Positions 38,335 through 48,472 of a stretch of DNA of 64,000 nucleotides are shown here, one piece after another. A program made the position numbers and the translations under genes. Below the pieces are notes generated by a model. It did no database searches. It saw only the letters and a list, made by a program, of their open reading frames with translations, and had not been told where the DNA came from. Positions within the stretch are counted from its first letter, which is position 1. Every line of letters starts with the position of its first letter. The DNA comes from Shewanella marina JCM 15074 (GTDB lineage Bacteria; Pseudomonadota; Gammaproteobacteria; Enterobacterales; Shewanellaceae): assembly GCF_000614975.1 (NCBI RefSeq), contig NZ_BALM01000004.1, forward strand, positions 164,001 through 228,000, written 5' to 3'.

Positions 38335-39347
38335 TAGCAGATCCTTGGTAGCAATTCACCTTGTGGCAAATCTAAATAACGGCTACTGCCCCAAGGGGTA
38401 TTTAAGATCACTTTGCCTGCATGTTCATCGCTCACTGTGCCAATGATTGCGGCTTGCGGGCAGAAATCAAATTGCTGTAATAGACTAATCACGCTTGCTG
38501 CTTGTGCTTGACTGACCGCTAAAATGAAGGTGCCTTCATTAGCAAGATCAAACGGTTCAAAGCCATATAACTCACATAAACCTTTGACTTCATCACAAAC
38601 TGGAATATCAGCTTCATTAACGCTAATGCCCACGTTTGAAGCTTGTGCCCATTCATTTAACACTGCGGCCAAACCGCCACGTGTTGCATCACGCATGGCA
38701 TGAATATCAATATCGTTATCGATTAATATTTTTACCGCTGGCCAAAGGGTCGTGCAGTCAGAGCTTAGATCGGATTCTAATGATAAACCTTCACGGCTCA
38801 TTAGAATGGTTGCACCATGGCGACCAATATCGCGGCTAACAATAATCACATCGTCAGCTTTAATATTATGAATTGAAATATCAGCTTGCTTGATTTCGCC
38901 AATACCTGTGGTATTGATAAAAATCCCGTCAGCGCAACCTTTAGGTACCACTTTGGTATCGCCACATACAATCTTGGCACCACTGGTTTTTAGCTCATTG
39001 GCCATGCTATCAACAATGGTTTTAAGCTTATCGAACTCAAAACCTTCTTCAATAATCACGCTGCAGCTTAAGTATTGAGGTTCTGCGCCCATCATGGCGA
39101 GATCGTTTACTGTACCTGCAATAGCAAGGTGCCCAATATTACCGCCAGCAAAAAACAGCGGTGACACGGTGAATGAGTCAGTGGTAAAAGCTGTTTTACC
39201 ATTAAAGCTTAATACCGCAGCATCTTCCTCTTGGCGTAAAATGCTGTTGTCGAACGCTTTAAAAAATAAGCCTTTAATCAGCTTATTCATCTCTTGTCCG
39301 CCGCCGCCATGGCTTAGTTGGATACTTTTTTTAGACATTTCTGACAT
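38334..39347 (-). CDS. hypE: Hydrogenase maturation protein HypE
   Basis: HypE dehydrates the carbamoyl group received from HypF on its C-terminal cysteine to give the cyanide ligand. The 337-residue PurM-like protein shows [57 protein letters not shown] and the essential C-terminal PRIC. The start at 39347 overlaps the hypD 3' end by 17 bases; an internal Met four codons later is an alternative. Confidence 0.95.
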   Translation of the reverse strand: MSEMSKKSIQLSHGGGGQEMNKLIKGLFFKAFDNSILRQEEDAAVLSFNGKTAFTTDSFTVSPLFFAGGNIGHLAIAGTVNDLAMMGAEPQYLSCSVIIEEGFEFDKLKTIVDSMANELKTSGAKIVCGDTKVVPKGCADGIFINTTGIGEIKQADISIHNIKADDVIIVSRDIGRHGATILMSREGLSLESDLSSDCTTLWPAVKILIDNDIDIHAMRDATRGGLAAVLNEWAQASNVGISVNEADIPVCDEVKGLCELYGFEPFDLANEGTFILAVSQAQAASVISLLQQFDFCPQAAIIGTVSDEHAGKVILNTPWGSSRYLDLPQGELLPRIC

Positions 39348-40464
39348 TTACTACACCTTGATAACGATAGTAGGCATTACATGCGCCTTCTGAGCTCACC
39401 ATACAGCTGCCAAGTGGCGTTTGTGGGGTACAACCGCGACCAAAGACTTTGCAATCTTGTGGTTTGGCTAAGCCGCGGAGAATATCACCGCATTGACACG
39501 CTTTATGATCATCAATTTCAGCTGTGGGAAGAATATCGGCAAATACCACTTCGGCATCACGGTGGCTGAATTCAGGGCGTAACTTTAATGCCGAGTTTTC
39601 AATCGGGCCTAAACCACGCCAGCGAAATGAAGGTCTAACCATAAAGCAATCGTTTACAGCTTGCTGTGCAGCAAGATTGCCCTGTGGTGATACCGCCCGC
39701 GAGTATTGATTATCTAATTCGGCAATGCCTTGTGCTTTTTGTTTAGTGATCCGTAGAATTGATTCCATCACATCGACAGGTTCAAAACCTGATACCACCA
39801 CTGGTGTGTGGTAATCATCAACGATAGGGCGGTAAATTTCACTGCCTTGAATCACACTAACATGAGATGGCCCAATAAAGGCGTTCACTTTTACCGCAGG
39901 ATCAGCCATCACGGCATCAACTGCAGGTGGGACTAATACGTGATTGATATGAAACAGCAAATTATCGATTTTTAATGCTTCAGCTTGTTTCAACAAAATG
40001 GCGGTCATTGGCGTTGAGGTTTCAAAACCAATGGCAAAAAATACCACTGTTTTAGTAGGATTTTCCTGTGCAATCTTAAGCGTATCAAGCGGATCATAGA
40101 TAGGGCGAATATCACAGCCTTTGGCTCTAAATTGCGCCAAACTACCTTTTGAACCGGGCACACGGATCATATCGCCTAGGGTCACCAAAATCACATTGTC
40201 TTGGCTTGCTAGCGCTGCGGCATGGTCAATACGCTCTTTCGGCATAATGCACACAGGGCAACCGGGGCCATGAATAAACTCGATATTGTCAGGCAATAAC
40301 TGTTTTAGACCAAACTTCATAATGGTGTGGGTATGACCTCCACACACTTCCATGATATTGATTTTGTCATCAACTAAGGCCGCATGAGCTTTAATTTCTT
40401 CAGCAAGCTTGGCAATAATTTTTGGATCACGAAAATCTTCGTATAGCTGTTTTAGCTCTAACAT
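39331..40464 (-). CDS. hypD: Hydrogenase maturation protein HypD
   Basis: HypD carries a 4Fe-4S cluster and, with HypC, assembles the Fe(CN)2CO unit. The 377-residue protein has the conserved EVCGGHTHTI, FIHGPGCPVC, FAIGFETSTP and the C-terminal cysteine region (CQCGDIL, CKVFGRGCTPQTPLGSCMVSSEGAC). I choose ATG 40464 (MLELKQLYEDFRDPKII), four bases after the hypC stop; upstream codons of the same frame lie in hypC. Confidence 0.95.
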   Translation of the reverse strand: MLELKQLYEDFRDPKIIAKLAEEIKAHAALVDDKINIMEVCGGHTHTIMKFGLKQLLPDNIEFIHGPGCPVCIMPKERIDHAAALASQDNVILVTLGDMIRVPGSKGSLAQFRAKGCDIRPIYDPLDTLKIAQENPTKTVVFFAIGFETSTPMTAILLKQAEALKIDNLLFHINHVLVPPAVDAVMADPAVKVNAFIGPSHVSVIQGSEIYRPIVDDYHTPVVVSGFEPVDVMESILRITKQKAQGIAELDNQYSRAVSPQGNLAAQQAVNDCFMVRPSFRWRGLGPIENSALKLRPEFSHRDAEVVFADILPTAEIDDHKACQCGDILRGLAKPQDCKVFGRGCTPQTPLGSCMVSSEGACNAYYRYQGVVNVRNV

Positions 40465-40468
40465 AGGT

Positions 40469-40708
40469 TTACTCTTGTGCATCCATTTTTTCGATAATTT
40501 CACGATAAAGTTCAATACTTTCTAACGCATCTTGTTTATCGATTTTATTCATCACGAAGCCGATATGGATCAGCACATAATCGCCAATCAGTAATTCATC
40601 GGTGATCAAATGACGACTAACGCGGCGCTTAACTCCTAAGGTGTCAACCGTTACGCTATTGTCTTCATCGTGTAATTCAACGACTTGTGATGGAATAGAT
40701 AAACACAT
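40469..40708 (-). CDS. hypC: Hydrogenase maturation chaperone HypC/HybG
   Basis: A 79-residue chaperone starting MCLSIPSQVVEL; Cys2 is the residue that contacts the iron centre and the large subunit. DYVLIHIGFVMNKIDKQDALE is the family C-terminal motif. The start overlaps the hypB stop codon by one base. Confidence 0.95.
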   Translation of the reverse strand: MCLSIPSQVVELHDEDNSVTVDTLGVKRRVSRHLITDELLIGDYVLIHIGFVMNKIDKQDALESIELYREIIEKMDAQE

Positions 40709-41457
40709 TAGTTGTTACCTTTTACTTGGTTGTCTGCAAGCCATTGGCATAACGGCGCAAGAGTTTGTGGATCTTTCACTGAAATCTCCATAATTTCGAC
40801 ATTTGGATTAAGCTTTTTAAGCTGCGCACGCGCTTCATCCATGCTGAAATCAAAGTAAGGCATAAGATCGCATTTAGTGACTAATACAAGGTCTGCCTTA
40901 CGGAACATCACTGGGTATTTTTCAATTTTGTCATCGCCTTCAGGTATTGATAACAATACGATATTTTTATGGGTACCCACATCATAGCTGGCAGGACAAA
41001 CAAGGTTACCGACGTTTTCAACAAAACAGATATCCAGATCGGCGAGTTCAACGTGATGCAGTGCACCATGCACCATAAAGGCATCTAGGTGACAAGCAGA
41101 ACCTGTTTGGATTTGATAAGCCTGTACGCCTTGAGCGGTTAAACGGTCGGCATCGCGTGAGGTTTCTAAATCACCTTCAATTACCGCATATTTAAGCGGT
41201 GTGTATTGATGCAGATGCTCAAGCAAGGTGGTTTTGCCGCTACCAGGGCTGCTCATTAGGTTAATTGCCGTAATATTTTGTGCTTCAAAATGTTCACGGT
41301 TATGGCCCGCTTCAACATCATTTTTATCTAAAATCTTATGGATAACCGACAATGTCTTAACATCATTAAGTTGTGGGTTGCTGTTCAGTTCGTGGTGGTG
41401 GCCATGATGATGATCATGTCCGTGACGTGGCAATGAACAACCGCAATCTTTACACAT
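40708..41457 (-). CDS. hypB: Hydrogenase nickel-incorporation GTPase HypB
   Basis: HypB is the GTPase partner of HypA. The 249 residues show the N-terminal high-affinity CxxCxC-type nickel site (MCKDCGC), a His-rich stretch (HGHDHHHGHHH, residues 12-22) that can store nickel or zinc, the P-loop SSPGSGKTTLL (69-79), EGDLETSRDADR, ENVGNLVCPA (metal Cys) and the NKxD-like TKCD. The His-rich stretch fits a nickel-buffering role, matching the adjacent nik genes. Confidence 0.95.
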   Translation of the reverse strand: MCKDCGCSLPRHGHDHHHGHHHELNSNPQLNDVKTLSVIHKILDKNDVEAGHNREHFEAQNITAINLMSSPGSGKTTLLEHLHQYTPLKYAVIEGDLETSRDADRLTAQGVQAYQIQTGSACHLDAFMVHGALHHVELADLDICFVENVGNLVCPASYDVGTHKNIVLLSIPEGDDKIEKYPVMFRKADLVLVTKCDLMPYFDFSMDEARAQLKKLNPNVEIMEISVKDPQTLAPLCQWLADNQVKGNN

Positions 41458-41497
41458 GGTTTGTCTCCAAAGGTTAAAGCAAATTATTGCTTTTCAA

Positions 41498-43795
41498 TCA
41501 ATTATGTATGCTATACCAAAGCTGCCCAAGGGCAATGCTACTGTCATTTAGCGGTAGCGTTTGTTGGTATAGTCTGTTAATTCCTGCTTGTTTAAGTTGC
41601 TGGTTACAGCAGCTTAATAGATATTCGTTTTGCAGTACGCCGCCACATAACACAATCGGTAACTCGGCGTGTTGTTGCGCTAAGGTCACTACTGCATGGG
41701 CGATGGCTTGCATAAATCCTGCGGCAATATTGGCAATCACAGTGTCTGTCAGCGGTTGGCTACTTACGATATCGACAATTTGTTTAAATAAGCGATGCAG
41801 TTGCCATTGGTCATTGACTAAGGTTAATTCAAATGAATAAGGGCTATCTGCTTGATATGCTGCTTGTGCCAATAACATGCCGGCTTGGCCTTCAAACTGA
41901 TTTTGTTCAATTAACCCCAGTAATACTGCAACGGCATCAAATACTCGTCCCATTGAACTGCTACTAATGCATTGTGGCAGCTGCCATAACTGAGTCAGTT
42001 GGGTTAATTTAAGCTTTGGTACTTGCTTAAAACAGCTTAATTGTAATTGCTCAATTTCGGCTAACGAGTAATGCTGCAGTAGCAGTGATAATACAATTCG
42101 CAGCGGCTCTTTTATCGCTTGTTGACGACCGATTAATTTAAACGGCGTCAAATGTGCCAGCCGTTGGTAACCATGTACATCGGCCAGTAATGCTTCACCG
42201 CCCCATAACGTACCATCATCACCTAAACCCGTGCCATCAAAGCTGATCCCAATCACGTTATCGCGATATTGTTGCATCGCCATCACCGCTAATACATGGG
42301 CGTAGTGGTGCTGTACTTGTTGGTTTGCTACACCTTGGCTTTGCGCAAATTGGCTAGAAAAATAGTCTGGATGACAATCGCTAATCACTTGCTCTGCCTG
42401 TAACTGATATAACTCTTGCAAGAGCGTAATGGTTTGCTGAAAACGTTGCTCACTGCCAATGGTAAATAGGTCGCCTATATAGGGACTAATTAATAATTGT
42501 TTATCAAAGCCGAGCGCCACGGTATTTTTCTGTTGAGCACCAACGGCTAAATAGGTTTTAGGCAGTTTTTGTACCAGCGGTAGCGTTAATGGCGCGTAAC
42601 CACGGGCAAGGCGGATCACTAACAGTTCATCATCAATCAATTGTACCAAGCTATCATCACATGGATTAATGATAGGGCGGTTGTGATCTAAGATCAGATC
42701 CACCACAGATCCTAACTTGCTGATGATCTGTTCGCTTGCTGCAATAATCGGTTCACCAGAAATATTGGCGCTAGTGGCCACTATCGGACAATCAAGCTGG
42801 TTAAACAGTAATTGATGCAGCGGCGTATAAGGCAGGAATATGCCTATTTTGTTGATATTAGGCGCAACGTGTTCACTTAATAGCGTGTCACATTGGTTTG
42901 ATTTATTCAGTAAAACAATAGGGCGCTCTTGGCTGGCAAGCAGTTTCCACTCATTATCTGTTGCTTGGGCATATTGTTTTGCTTGCTTAACATCTGCCAC
43001 CATAATTGCCAATGGTTTATGCGGCCGATGCTTACGCTGACGTAATAGGGCAACCGCTTGGTTGTTGCTGGCATCGCACACTAAATGAAAACCGCCCAAC
43101 CCTTTTATGGCAACAATTTTACCCTGTTTAATGGCATTGACGGTTTGGCTTAATGCCGCTTCCTTGTTTGCAACTAATTCACCCGTTGCCGTTAATAAAC
43201 GTAACTGTGGGCCGCAGTTTGGACAACTAATTGGCTGTGCATGGTAACGTCTATCTAGCGGATTATCATATGCCGCTTGGCATTCACTGCACATCATAAA
43301 ATCAGCCATTGCCGTAGCGGGGCGATCATAAGGTAAGCTATTGATAATGGTATATCTTGGGCCGCAATTGGTACAATTGGTGAACGGGTATCCAAAAAAT
43401 CGGCTTTGGGGATGATTAATATCATTAACGCAATCTTGGCAGCATGATTTGTCAGTGCTAATGACGGCAATGGCTTGTTGGCTATGGCTACTGGCATGAA
43501 TGCTAAAGTCTGTTTCTGTATCTATTACAGCAAGGCATTGCTGTTCAATATGGTCAACGCGCGCTAACGGTGGCAGCTGTAATGGCAACGCCTGTAAACA
43601 GCTATCGAGCGCCTCTGTTTGACCTTGAAATTCAACAATTACGCCTTGGGGATTATTTAGCACAAAGCCTGTGAGGTTGAATTCACAGGCTAGGCGGTAG
43701 ATAAAGGGCCGAAATCCGACCCCTTGTACAATCCCGTTAACGATAAGCCGTACCCGTTTGAGTTCGGTATTATGGTTTGGACTGGTATCTTGCAT
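41498..43795 (-). CDS. hypF: Carbamoyltransferase HypF
   Basis: HypF turns carbamoyl phosphate and ATP into carbamoyl-adenylate and transfers the carbamoyl group to HypE. The 765 residues have all four domains: acylphosphatase (VNGIVQGVGFRPFIYRLA), zinc fingers (CCQDC..NCTNCGPRYT and CSEC..CPNCGPQ), YrdC-like (IVAIKGLGGFHLVCDA) and Kae1-like (HHYAHVLAVMA, ISFDGTGLGDDGTLWGGE, VVLCGGVLQNEYLL). It lies directly downstream of a shorter HypF-like gene. Confidence 0.95.
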   Translation of the reverse strand: MQDTSPNHNTELKRVRLIVNGIVQGVGFRPFIYRLACEFNLTGFVLNNPQGVIVEFQGQTEALDSCLQALPLQLPPLARVDHIEQQCLAVIDTETDFSIHASSHSQQAIAVISTDKSCCQDCVNDINHPQSRFFGYPFTNCTNCGPRYTIINSLPYDRPATAMADFMMCSECQAAYDNPLDRRYHAQPISCPNCGPQLRLLTATGELVANKEAALSQTVNAIKQGKIVAIKGLGGFHLVCDASNNQAVALLRQRKHRPHKPLAIMVADVKQAKQYAQATDNEWKLLASQERPIVLLNKSNQCDTLLSEHVAPNINKIGIFLPYTPLHQLLFNQLDCPIVATSANISGEPIIAASEQIISKLGSVVDLILDHNRPIINPCDDSLVQLIDDELLVIRLARGYAPLTLPLVQKLPKTYLAVGAQQKNTVALGFDKQLLISPYIGDLFTIGSEQRFQQTITLLQELYQLQAEQVISDCHPDYFSSQFAQSQGVANQQVQHHYAHVLAVMAMQQYRDNVIGISFDGTGLGDDGTLWGGEALLADVHGYQRLAHLTPFKLIGRQQAIKEPLRIVLSLLLQHYSLAEIEQLQLSCFKQVPKLKLTQLTQLWQLPQCISSSSMGRVFDAVAVLLGLIEQNQFEGQAGMLLAQAAYQADSPYSFELTLVNDQWQLHRLFKQIVDIVSSQPLTDTVIANIAAGFMQAIAHAVVTLAQQHAELPIVLCGGVLQNEYLLSCCNQQLKQAGINRLYQQTLPLNDSSIALGQLWYSIHN

Positions 43796-43796
43796 A

Positions 43797-45521
43797 TTAA
43801 CGACGACGCATTTTCAGATACAGTGCGCCTGCACATAAATTAGTGCTATCAATGGCAAGTTGACGATTAACCGTCAATGGGTAGTTTTTACCCAAACGCA
43901 GTGATAAGCGGTGGGCAAAAATATCGTTAGCAAATTCATCACCTGCTAATACCACATTTTTGACGCCGATATTACCGTCAAGATGTTCAATCCAGTTAGC
44001 TAAATAATCAGCTAAAGAATCAAACATACCAAAGGCTAATTTGGTACTAATATCTTCATTACTCGCCAATCTAAAACTCATCATACTGCCTAAGGTTTTA
44101 CACCAGTTTAGGCTACGATGGGCTTCACCACGGGTAAGCGGGAAGTCGATACGTTGCGAGTTATGCCCTTTATTTTTCATTGAGCAAGCTAATAGGCTGT
44201 CACGTAAATAATCGGTATTGCTTGGGTAATCGCTATGATGCAGACCTAAAATAACGGCGGCAACAGCAAATAAACTGCTTAAATTGTTAGTATTACCGCT
44301 CAGCTTTAAATCAAGCAGCGCATTGTAATCATCAGCAAATCGAGCTTTGTATTTCTCTAATACACTTTGCTGTGGTGATTGTTCTAGTTGATGATAGATT
44401 TCATAGCCATTGCTTGGCAGGCTGGGTAAGCCAAAAAACAGCTCTGTCTCTTTGCTTTTATCCAGCGTCGCAATTTGGCCTTGTGATGCCTGATTAAAGT
44501 ATAAAACAGCACTGTTTTTATTTTGTTTTGCTTCAATGTTACCCGCATGCATCGCACAAATGGCGTGGTAATCTGGGTGAACATCTCCAGCTTGATTGGA
44601 TTCAGTAAAATGAATTTTACCTTTTTTCCAACTGGCATTACGTTGGCTAATGGTCGCACTGTCATGCAGCGGCTCATCGGCTTCAATATCATGGCTAATG
44701 GTATTTGCTTGTAATTGATTTAATTCACTCCATTGACCATCAATCCAAGTTAAATGCATTGGTAGTTGATCGGCGCAATAGTACAAGTAATCCACGCCGC
44801 GTTGGCGTAATAGTTCAGCAAAAATCGTGATAACGCGGTTATAGCTAAAACAGATATCGTAAAGTGGTAAAGATAATTCGCTGTGTTCAATACATGGACG
44901 CACGGTTAAGCGTGGTTTTTCCATGCTTGATAGTGCCAACACATGATGATCATAAACCGCAAAATGCGCATTTAAACGATTTGGGTTACAGATCAATACT
45001 TGTTGTCTTTGGTAGTGCTCAAAAGATAAAGCTGAGCGACTGAATTTATAAGTGAGTGCGCCTAGATTAAAGACCACAGCACCATCATCGAGCAAGGTTT
45101 TTGCCCAAGCTTGAATATCAGTAAAGGTGATCCCTTGCTGATACTGCTCGCCATGGCAGCTGTCACAATGATAATTAATATCACCGAAGTTGGCAGATTG
45201 ATTATCTGCAAAATGGTCATGACACTGCTGGCAAAACTCAAGTTCTACTGCGCCATGCTGTAATGGGGTAGTGGAACCTGCACGTTGTTCAATCAGGGTA
45301 ATCTTGCTGTCAGTTAACCAGCTAGAAACAAGAAATTCTTGGGCGATTTTGTCGGCCAAGAATTCCAGTGTAGCTTGATTGCCCAAAGCTTCTATAAAGT
45401 AACAATTATGCAGATAACCTATGCTGATTTCAGCATCAGGGTAAGCCAAATATTGGTTACATAGATGGGCGTAAAAGGGCACTTGTCTTGCACAAGTAAA
45501 TTCAAATCGGATCAGCTTCAT
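43797..45521 (-). CDS. HypF-related hydrogenase accessory protein of unknown role
   Basis: The 574-residue protein sits between hyaD and hypF, as in other Shewanella hydrogenase operons. It is a divergent relative of the HypF YrdC/Kae1 core: a four-cysteine zinc site (CQQCHDHF...HCDSCHGEQ), a YrdC-like stretch (GAVVFNLGALTYKFSRSA, LICNPNRLNAHFAVYDHHVLALSSMEKPRLTVRP) and a Kae1-like C-terminus (ALLDLKLSGNTNNLSSLFAVAAVILGLHH, VVLAGDEFANDIFAHRL). The acylphosphatase domain and most ATP-binding motifs of HypF are missing. It is unlikely to form carbamoyl-adenylate itself; a chaperone or HypF-regulator role is a guess. Confidence 0.68.
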   Translation of the reverse strand: MKLIRFEFTCARQVPFYAHLCNQYLAYPDAEISIGYLHNCYFIEALGNQATLEFLADKIAQEFLVSSWLTDSKITLIEQRAGSTTPLQHGAVELEFCQQCHDHFADNQSANFGDINYHCDSCHGEQYQQGITFTDIQAWAKTLLDDGAVVFNLGALTYKFSRSALSFEHYQRQQVLICNPNRLNAHFAVYDHHVLALSSMEKPRLTVRPCIEHSELSLPLYDICFSYNRVITIFAELLRQRGVDYLYYCADQLPMHLTWIDGQWSELNQLQANTISHDIEADEPLHDSATISQRNASWKKGKIHFTESNQAGDVHPDYHAICAMHAGNIEAKQNKNSAVLYFNQASQGQIATLDKSKETELFFGLPSLPSNGYEIYHQLEQSPQQSVLEKYKARFADDYNALLDLKLSGNTNNLSSLFAVAAVILGLHHSDYPSNTDYLRDSLLACSMKNKGHNSQRIDFPLTRGEAHRSLNWCKTLGSMMSFRLASNEDISTKLAFGMFDSLADYLANWIEHLDGNIGVKNVVLAGDEFANDIFAHRLSLRLGKNYPLTVNRQLAIDSTNLCAGALYLKMRRR

Positions 45522-45524
45522 TAA

Positions 45525-46063
45525 TTAGCTACCACGTTTATAAGAGTCTGGAATTAATTCATTAATATCAATGTTAGCAACACGTTCATAGCTTATTCCC
45601 AAGCTATCCATATGTTTGAAAAATACCTTTTCCATGGTTGGAATAGCAGCATTAATCTTACTGGTTAAGCCTAAATGCATAGGCTCAAGCACGGTCGGAG
45701 TAATCCCTAACACATAAGTTTTGGACGATCACCCACCATTTCCATCATAGTTAAGGTTTGTAGCATCTCAACTTCATGGGCGCTGCCTTGCCAATCAATC
45801 TCTGGCGGGGCATTGTCAAAATCAAAATAATACACTTGGCCAGGTTCAACGCCAGCAGCGTTTACGGTATCGACAACCAAAAGATGATCATATTGACAAA
45901 GAATGGGGGTAAGGCCTTGAGCTAAAGTGCCACCGTCCATCAAATCAACTTGATGTTCTGGGTGGCTTAGTCGGTAGTTTTCGGTAATGTAGTTGACAAA
46001 ATGCACGCCGACTCCTTCGTCGGCGTACAGGACATTGCCAATACCTAATAGCAATATCTTCAT
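45525..46063 (-). pseudogene. hyaD: Hydrogenase maturation endopeptidase HyaD/HoxM, frame broken near 45720
   Basis: This nickel-dependent protease removes the C-terminal peptide of the large subunit after metal insertion. The first part shows LLLGIGNVLYADEGVGVHFVNYI (Glu16-type nickel ligand), LMDGGTLAQGL (Asp) and a His in SAHEVEMLQT. The frame closes after GDRPK at 45707; the next frame continues YVLGITPTVLEPMHLGLTSK to 45525. One A missing in an A-run (AAAA for AAAAA, about 45720) restores 179 residues with GDRPKTYVLGI. Confidence 0.9.
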
Positions 46064-46069
46064 TAAGTA

Positions 46070-46756
46070 TTATTTTCCTTCATGCTCATCATGATGTGGA
46101 TGGTAGTCATAACCAGATACGATAGAATCGACTGAGTTATGTTTAAAGCGAATGCCCATCCAAACAGCCATATATACGTGGATAAGTACGAAGATGATAA
46201 ATACCCATGTAATGTAGTGGTGCCATAAGCGCACAACAGCTAAACCGCCCATCATTTGGGTGATCCATGCTGAAGGTTCCCATAGCAAGCCACCTAAGCC
46301 TAAGTGGTATACGTTAGCGTATAGCACCAAACCCGTCACACACATAAAGAACGCTGCTACAGAGATACCCATATAGGTAACGAACTGTAGCGGGCCATAT
46401 GCGCCTGAATGAGGTGCTTTACCCATCCAAAGGTATGCTTTAAGTTGGGTAAACCAAGCTTTAGGGCTGATCACATCTTTAATTGAACGGCGCTCAATGT
46501 TGTTCTTACTAAAGAAGAACAGATAAGCACGCGCCAATGTTACCGCTACTAGAATAAAGCCAAAGATCTCATGTGCCATACGGATCCAGCCTTGTACTAG
46601 CACATCTGAGCTTTGCGGCGCGACTAAAAACGGCCAAGCAATATAAAAGCCTGTGATAACCAAAGCCACGATCGACAGCGCACGTAACCAGTGACAGACA
46701 CGAATGATGGCCGAGAAGATTAAATCTCTGGTATACAACATCGTTTCTTTTGTCAT
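46070..46756 (-). CDS. hyaC: Ni/Fe-hydrogenase cytochrome b subunit HyaC
   Basis: The 228-residue inner-membrane diheme cytochrome b anchors HyaAB and passes electrons to or from the quinone pool. Four TM helices are visible, with histidines for heme in RVCHWLRALSIVAL, MAHEIFGFILVAVTLARAY, and WHHYITWVFIIFVLIHVYMAVW. It ends with a His-rich tail YHPHHDEHEGK. It lies 13 bases after the large-subunit gene. Confidence 0.93.
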   Translation of the reverse strand: MTKETMLYTRDLIFSAIIRVCHWLRALSIVALVITGFYIAWPFLVAPQSSDVLVQGWIRMAHEIFGFILVAVTLARAYLFFFSKNNIERRSIKDVISPKAWFTQLKAYLWMGKAPHSGAYGPLQFVTYMGISVAAFFMCVTGLVLYANVYHLGLGGLLWEPSAWITQMMGGLAVVRLWHHYITWVFIIFVLIHVYMAVWMGIRFKHNSVDSIVSGYDYHPHHDEHEGK

Positions 46757-46769
46757 GATAACCCCTTAA

Positions 46770-48472
46770 TTACAATGCGTTGGGATCGATACGGAACTCA
46801 CTTAAAGATTGGCCTTTATAATCCATTACGTGTACAGCACACGCCATGCATGGGTCAAATGAGTGAATAACACGTATAACTTCAAGTGGCTTGGTTGGAT
46901 CTTCAATCTTTAAGCCAACTAATGAAGCCTCGTATGGGCCAACTTTACCATTACCATCCATTGGACCTGCGTTCCAAGTGGTTGGTACTACCGCTTGGTA
47001 GTTTTCAACTAAACCGCCTTTGATGCGTAACCAGTGGCTTAATAGACCGCGTGGTGCTTCAATCATACCGTAACCTTTGTATTCCTTATCAGGATCAATA
47101 GTTGGTGCGATATAAGTGGTTTCGTCAGATTGGATATTGGTCAACAATGATTGGAAAGTTTGGTCAGCATGACGAGACAATACCAATGCGTGAAGCATAC
47201 GAGCTGCAGTACGACCAAGGGTGGTGAATAACGCTTCAGTTGGTAGGCCAGTTGCGCCTAAGAAGTCATTAACCGCTTCAACACTTCTGGTGTGCCGTGA
47301 CCATAGTTCACTAACATTGCAGCTAATGGACCTACTTCTACAGGCTCGCCATTGTAACGTGGTGATTTAACCCAAGAGTATTTACCTGCACCATCAACTG
47401 TTGGTAATTCGCCATAAACAGTGTCGCGTTTAACAAACGGAGTATGTTCAGGAATCGTAGTACCATCAAATGGATGTTGTGGTTTGTCAGCGTTGTACCA
47501 AGCGTGAGTAACGTCTTCTTCAATTAAGTCTGGGTTAACAGGCTCAATCTTGCTTAGGTCACCATTGCGAATAACGCCGCCTTTAAATAGGTACTTGTTT
47601 TCGCTAATTAAAAACTCATCAATTGCCATGAAGTTTTTAACGTTAACGCCGCCAAGAACACTTGGCTCAGTCTTATACGCATCGGCCGCCATTTTAAGGT
47701 CAGCTTGATAAGCGCGAACAACGAAGTCTTGTACGTTAGCGTGCTTTTGTGCCCATTCTTGTAAACGAGCAGGGCTAAGCATGTCGCGTACAGAAGTGAT
47801 ACCACCCACAACGATTGATTGTGGATGTGGGTTTTTACCGCCCCAAATCGCCATCATTTCTGCAGCAGTACGCTGAATTTTAAGTGCTTCTAAATAGTGA
47901 GCAACACCAATCAAGTTCTGTTCTGGTGTGAACTTGTAAGTCTTGTTACCCCAGTATGCGTTAGCAAATGGGCCAAGCTTACCTGTTGCAACTAGCTTTT
48001 GAACTTTCTCTTGTACAGCACGAAGATCACCTTCACCTACATTGTAAGGGGTGTCTGAATACTTCATTGCCACTTGAGCGGCTTTAGCAGGATCAGCACT
48101 TAGTGCAGATACTACGTCAATCCAGTCAAGACCATGTAAAAGATAGAAATGAACGATATGGTCGTGAATGTGAAGTGCATCAAGCATCATTGAACGCAAG
48201 TATTGTGCGTTTAATGGTACCTGTGCGCCAATCGCATCTTCAACAGCTTTAGTACCGCAAAGGTAGTGAGAGAAAGTACATACACCACAAATACGTTGAA
48301 CTAATAAACCAACGTCCATTGGGGTACGGCCTTTTAGAATAATCTCTAAACCGCGAAATAGGGTAGAAGAAGCCCAAGCCTTACTGATGACGTTGTTCTC
48401 GTCAACTTCAACTTCAATGCGAAGATGGCCTTCGATACGGGTGATCGGGTCAATAACTACGCGTTTAGTCAT
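46770..48472 (-). pseudogene. hyaB: [NiFe]-hydrogenase large subunit HyaB, frame broken near 47276
   Basis: The large subunit carries the NiFe(CN)2CO site. The frame from 48472 has the N-terminal nickel motif RICGVCTFSHYLCGTKAVEDA and runs to residue 404, where it closes at 47258 (LKRLMTS). The next frame gives VNDFLGATGLPTEALFTTLGRTAARMLHALVLSRH and the C-terminal nickel motif DPCMACAVH, the point of HyaD cleavage, followed by the removable peptide VMDYKGQSLSEFRIDPNAL. One missing base at about 47276 (AAGCGG for AAGGCGG) restores 567 residues. Because both nickel motifs and the cleaved tail are intact, I regard the gene as functional and the break as an artefact. Confidence 0.95.

Noticed and set aside
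45525..46063. Two separate small genes at hyaD
   Set aside because: The two frames are consecutive halves of one endopeptidase joined by a one-base change in an A-run.
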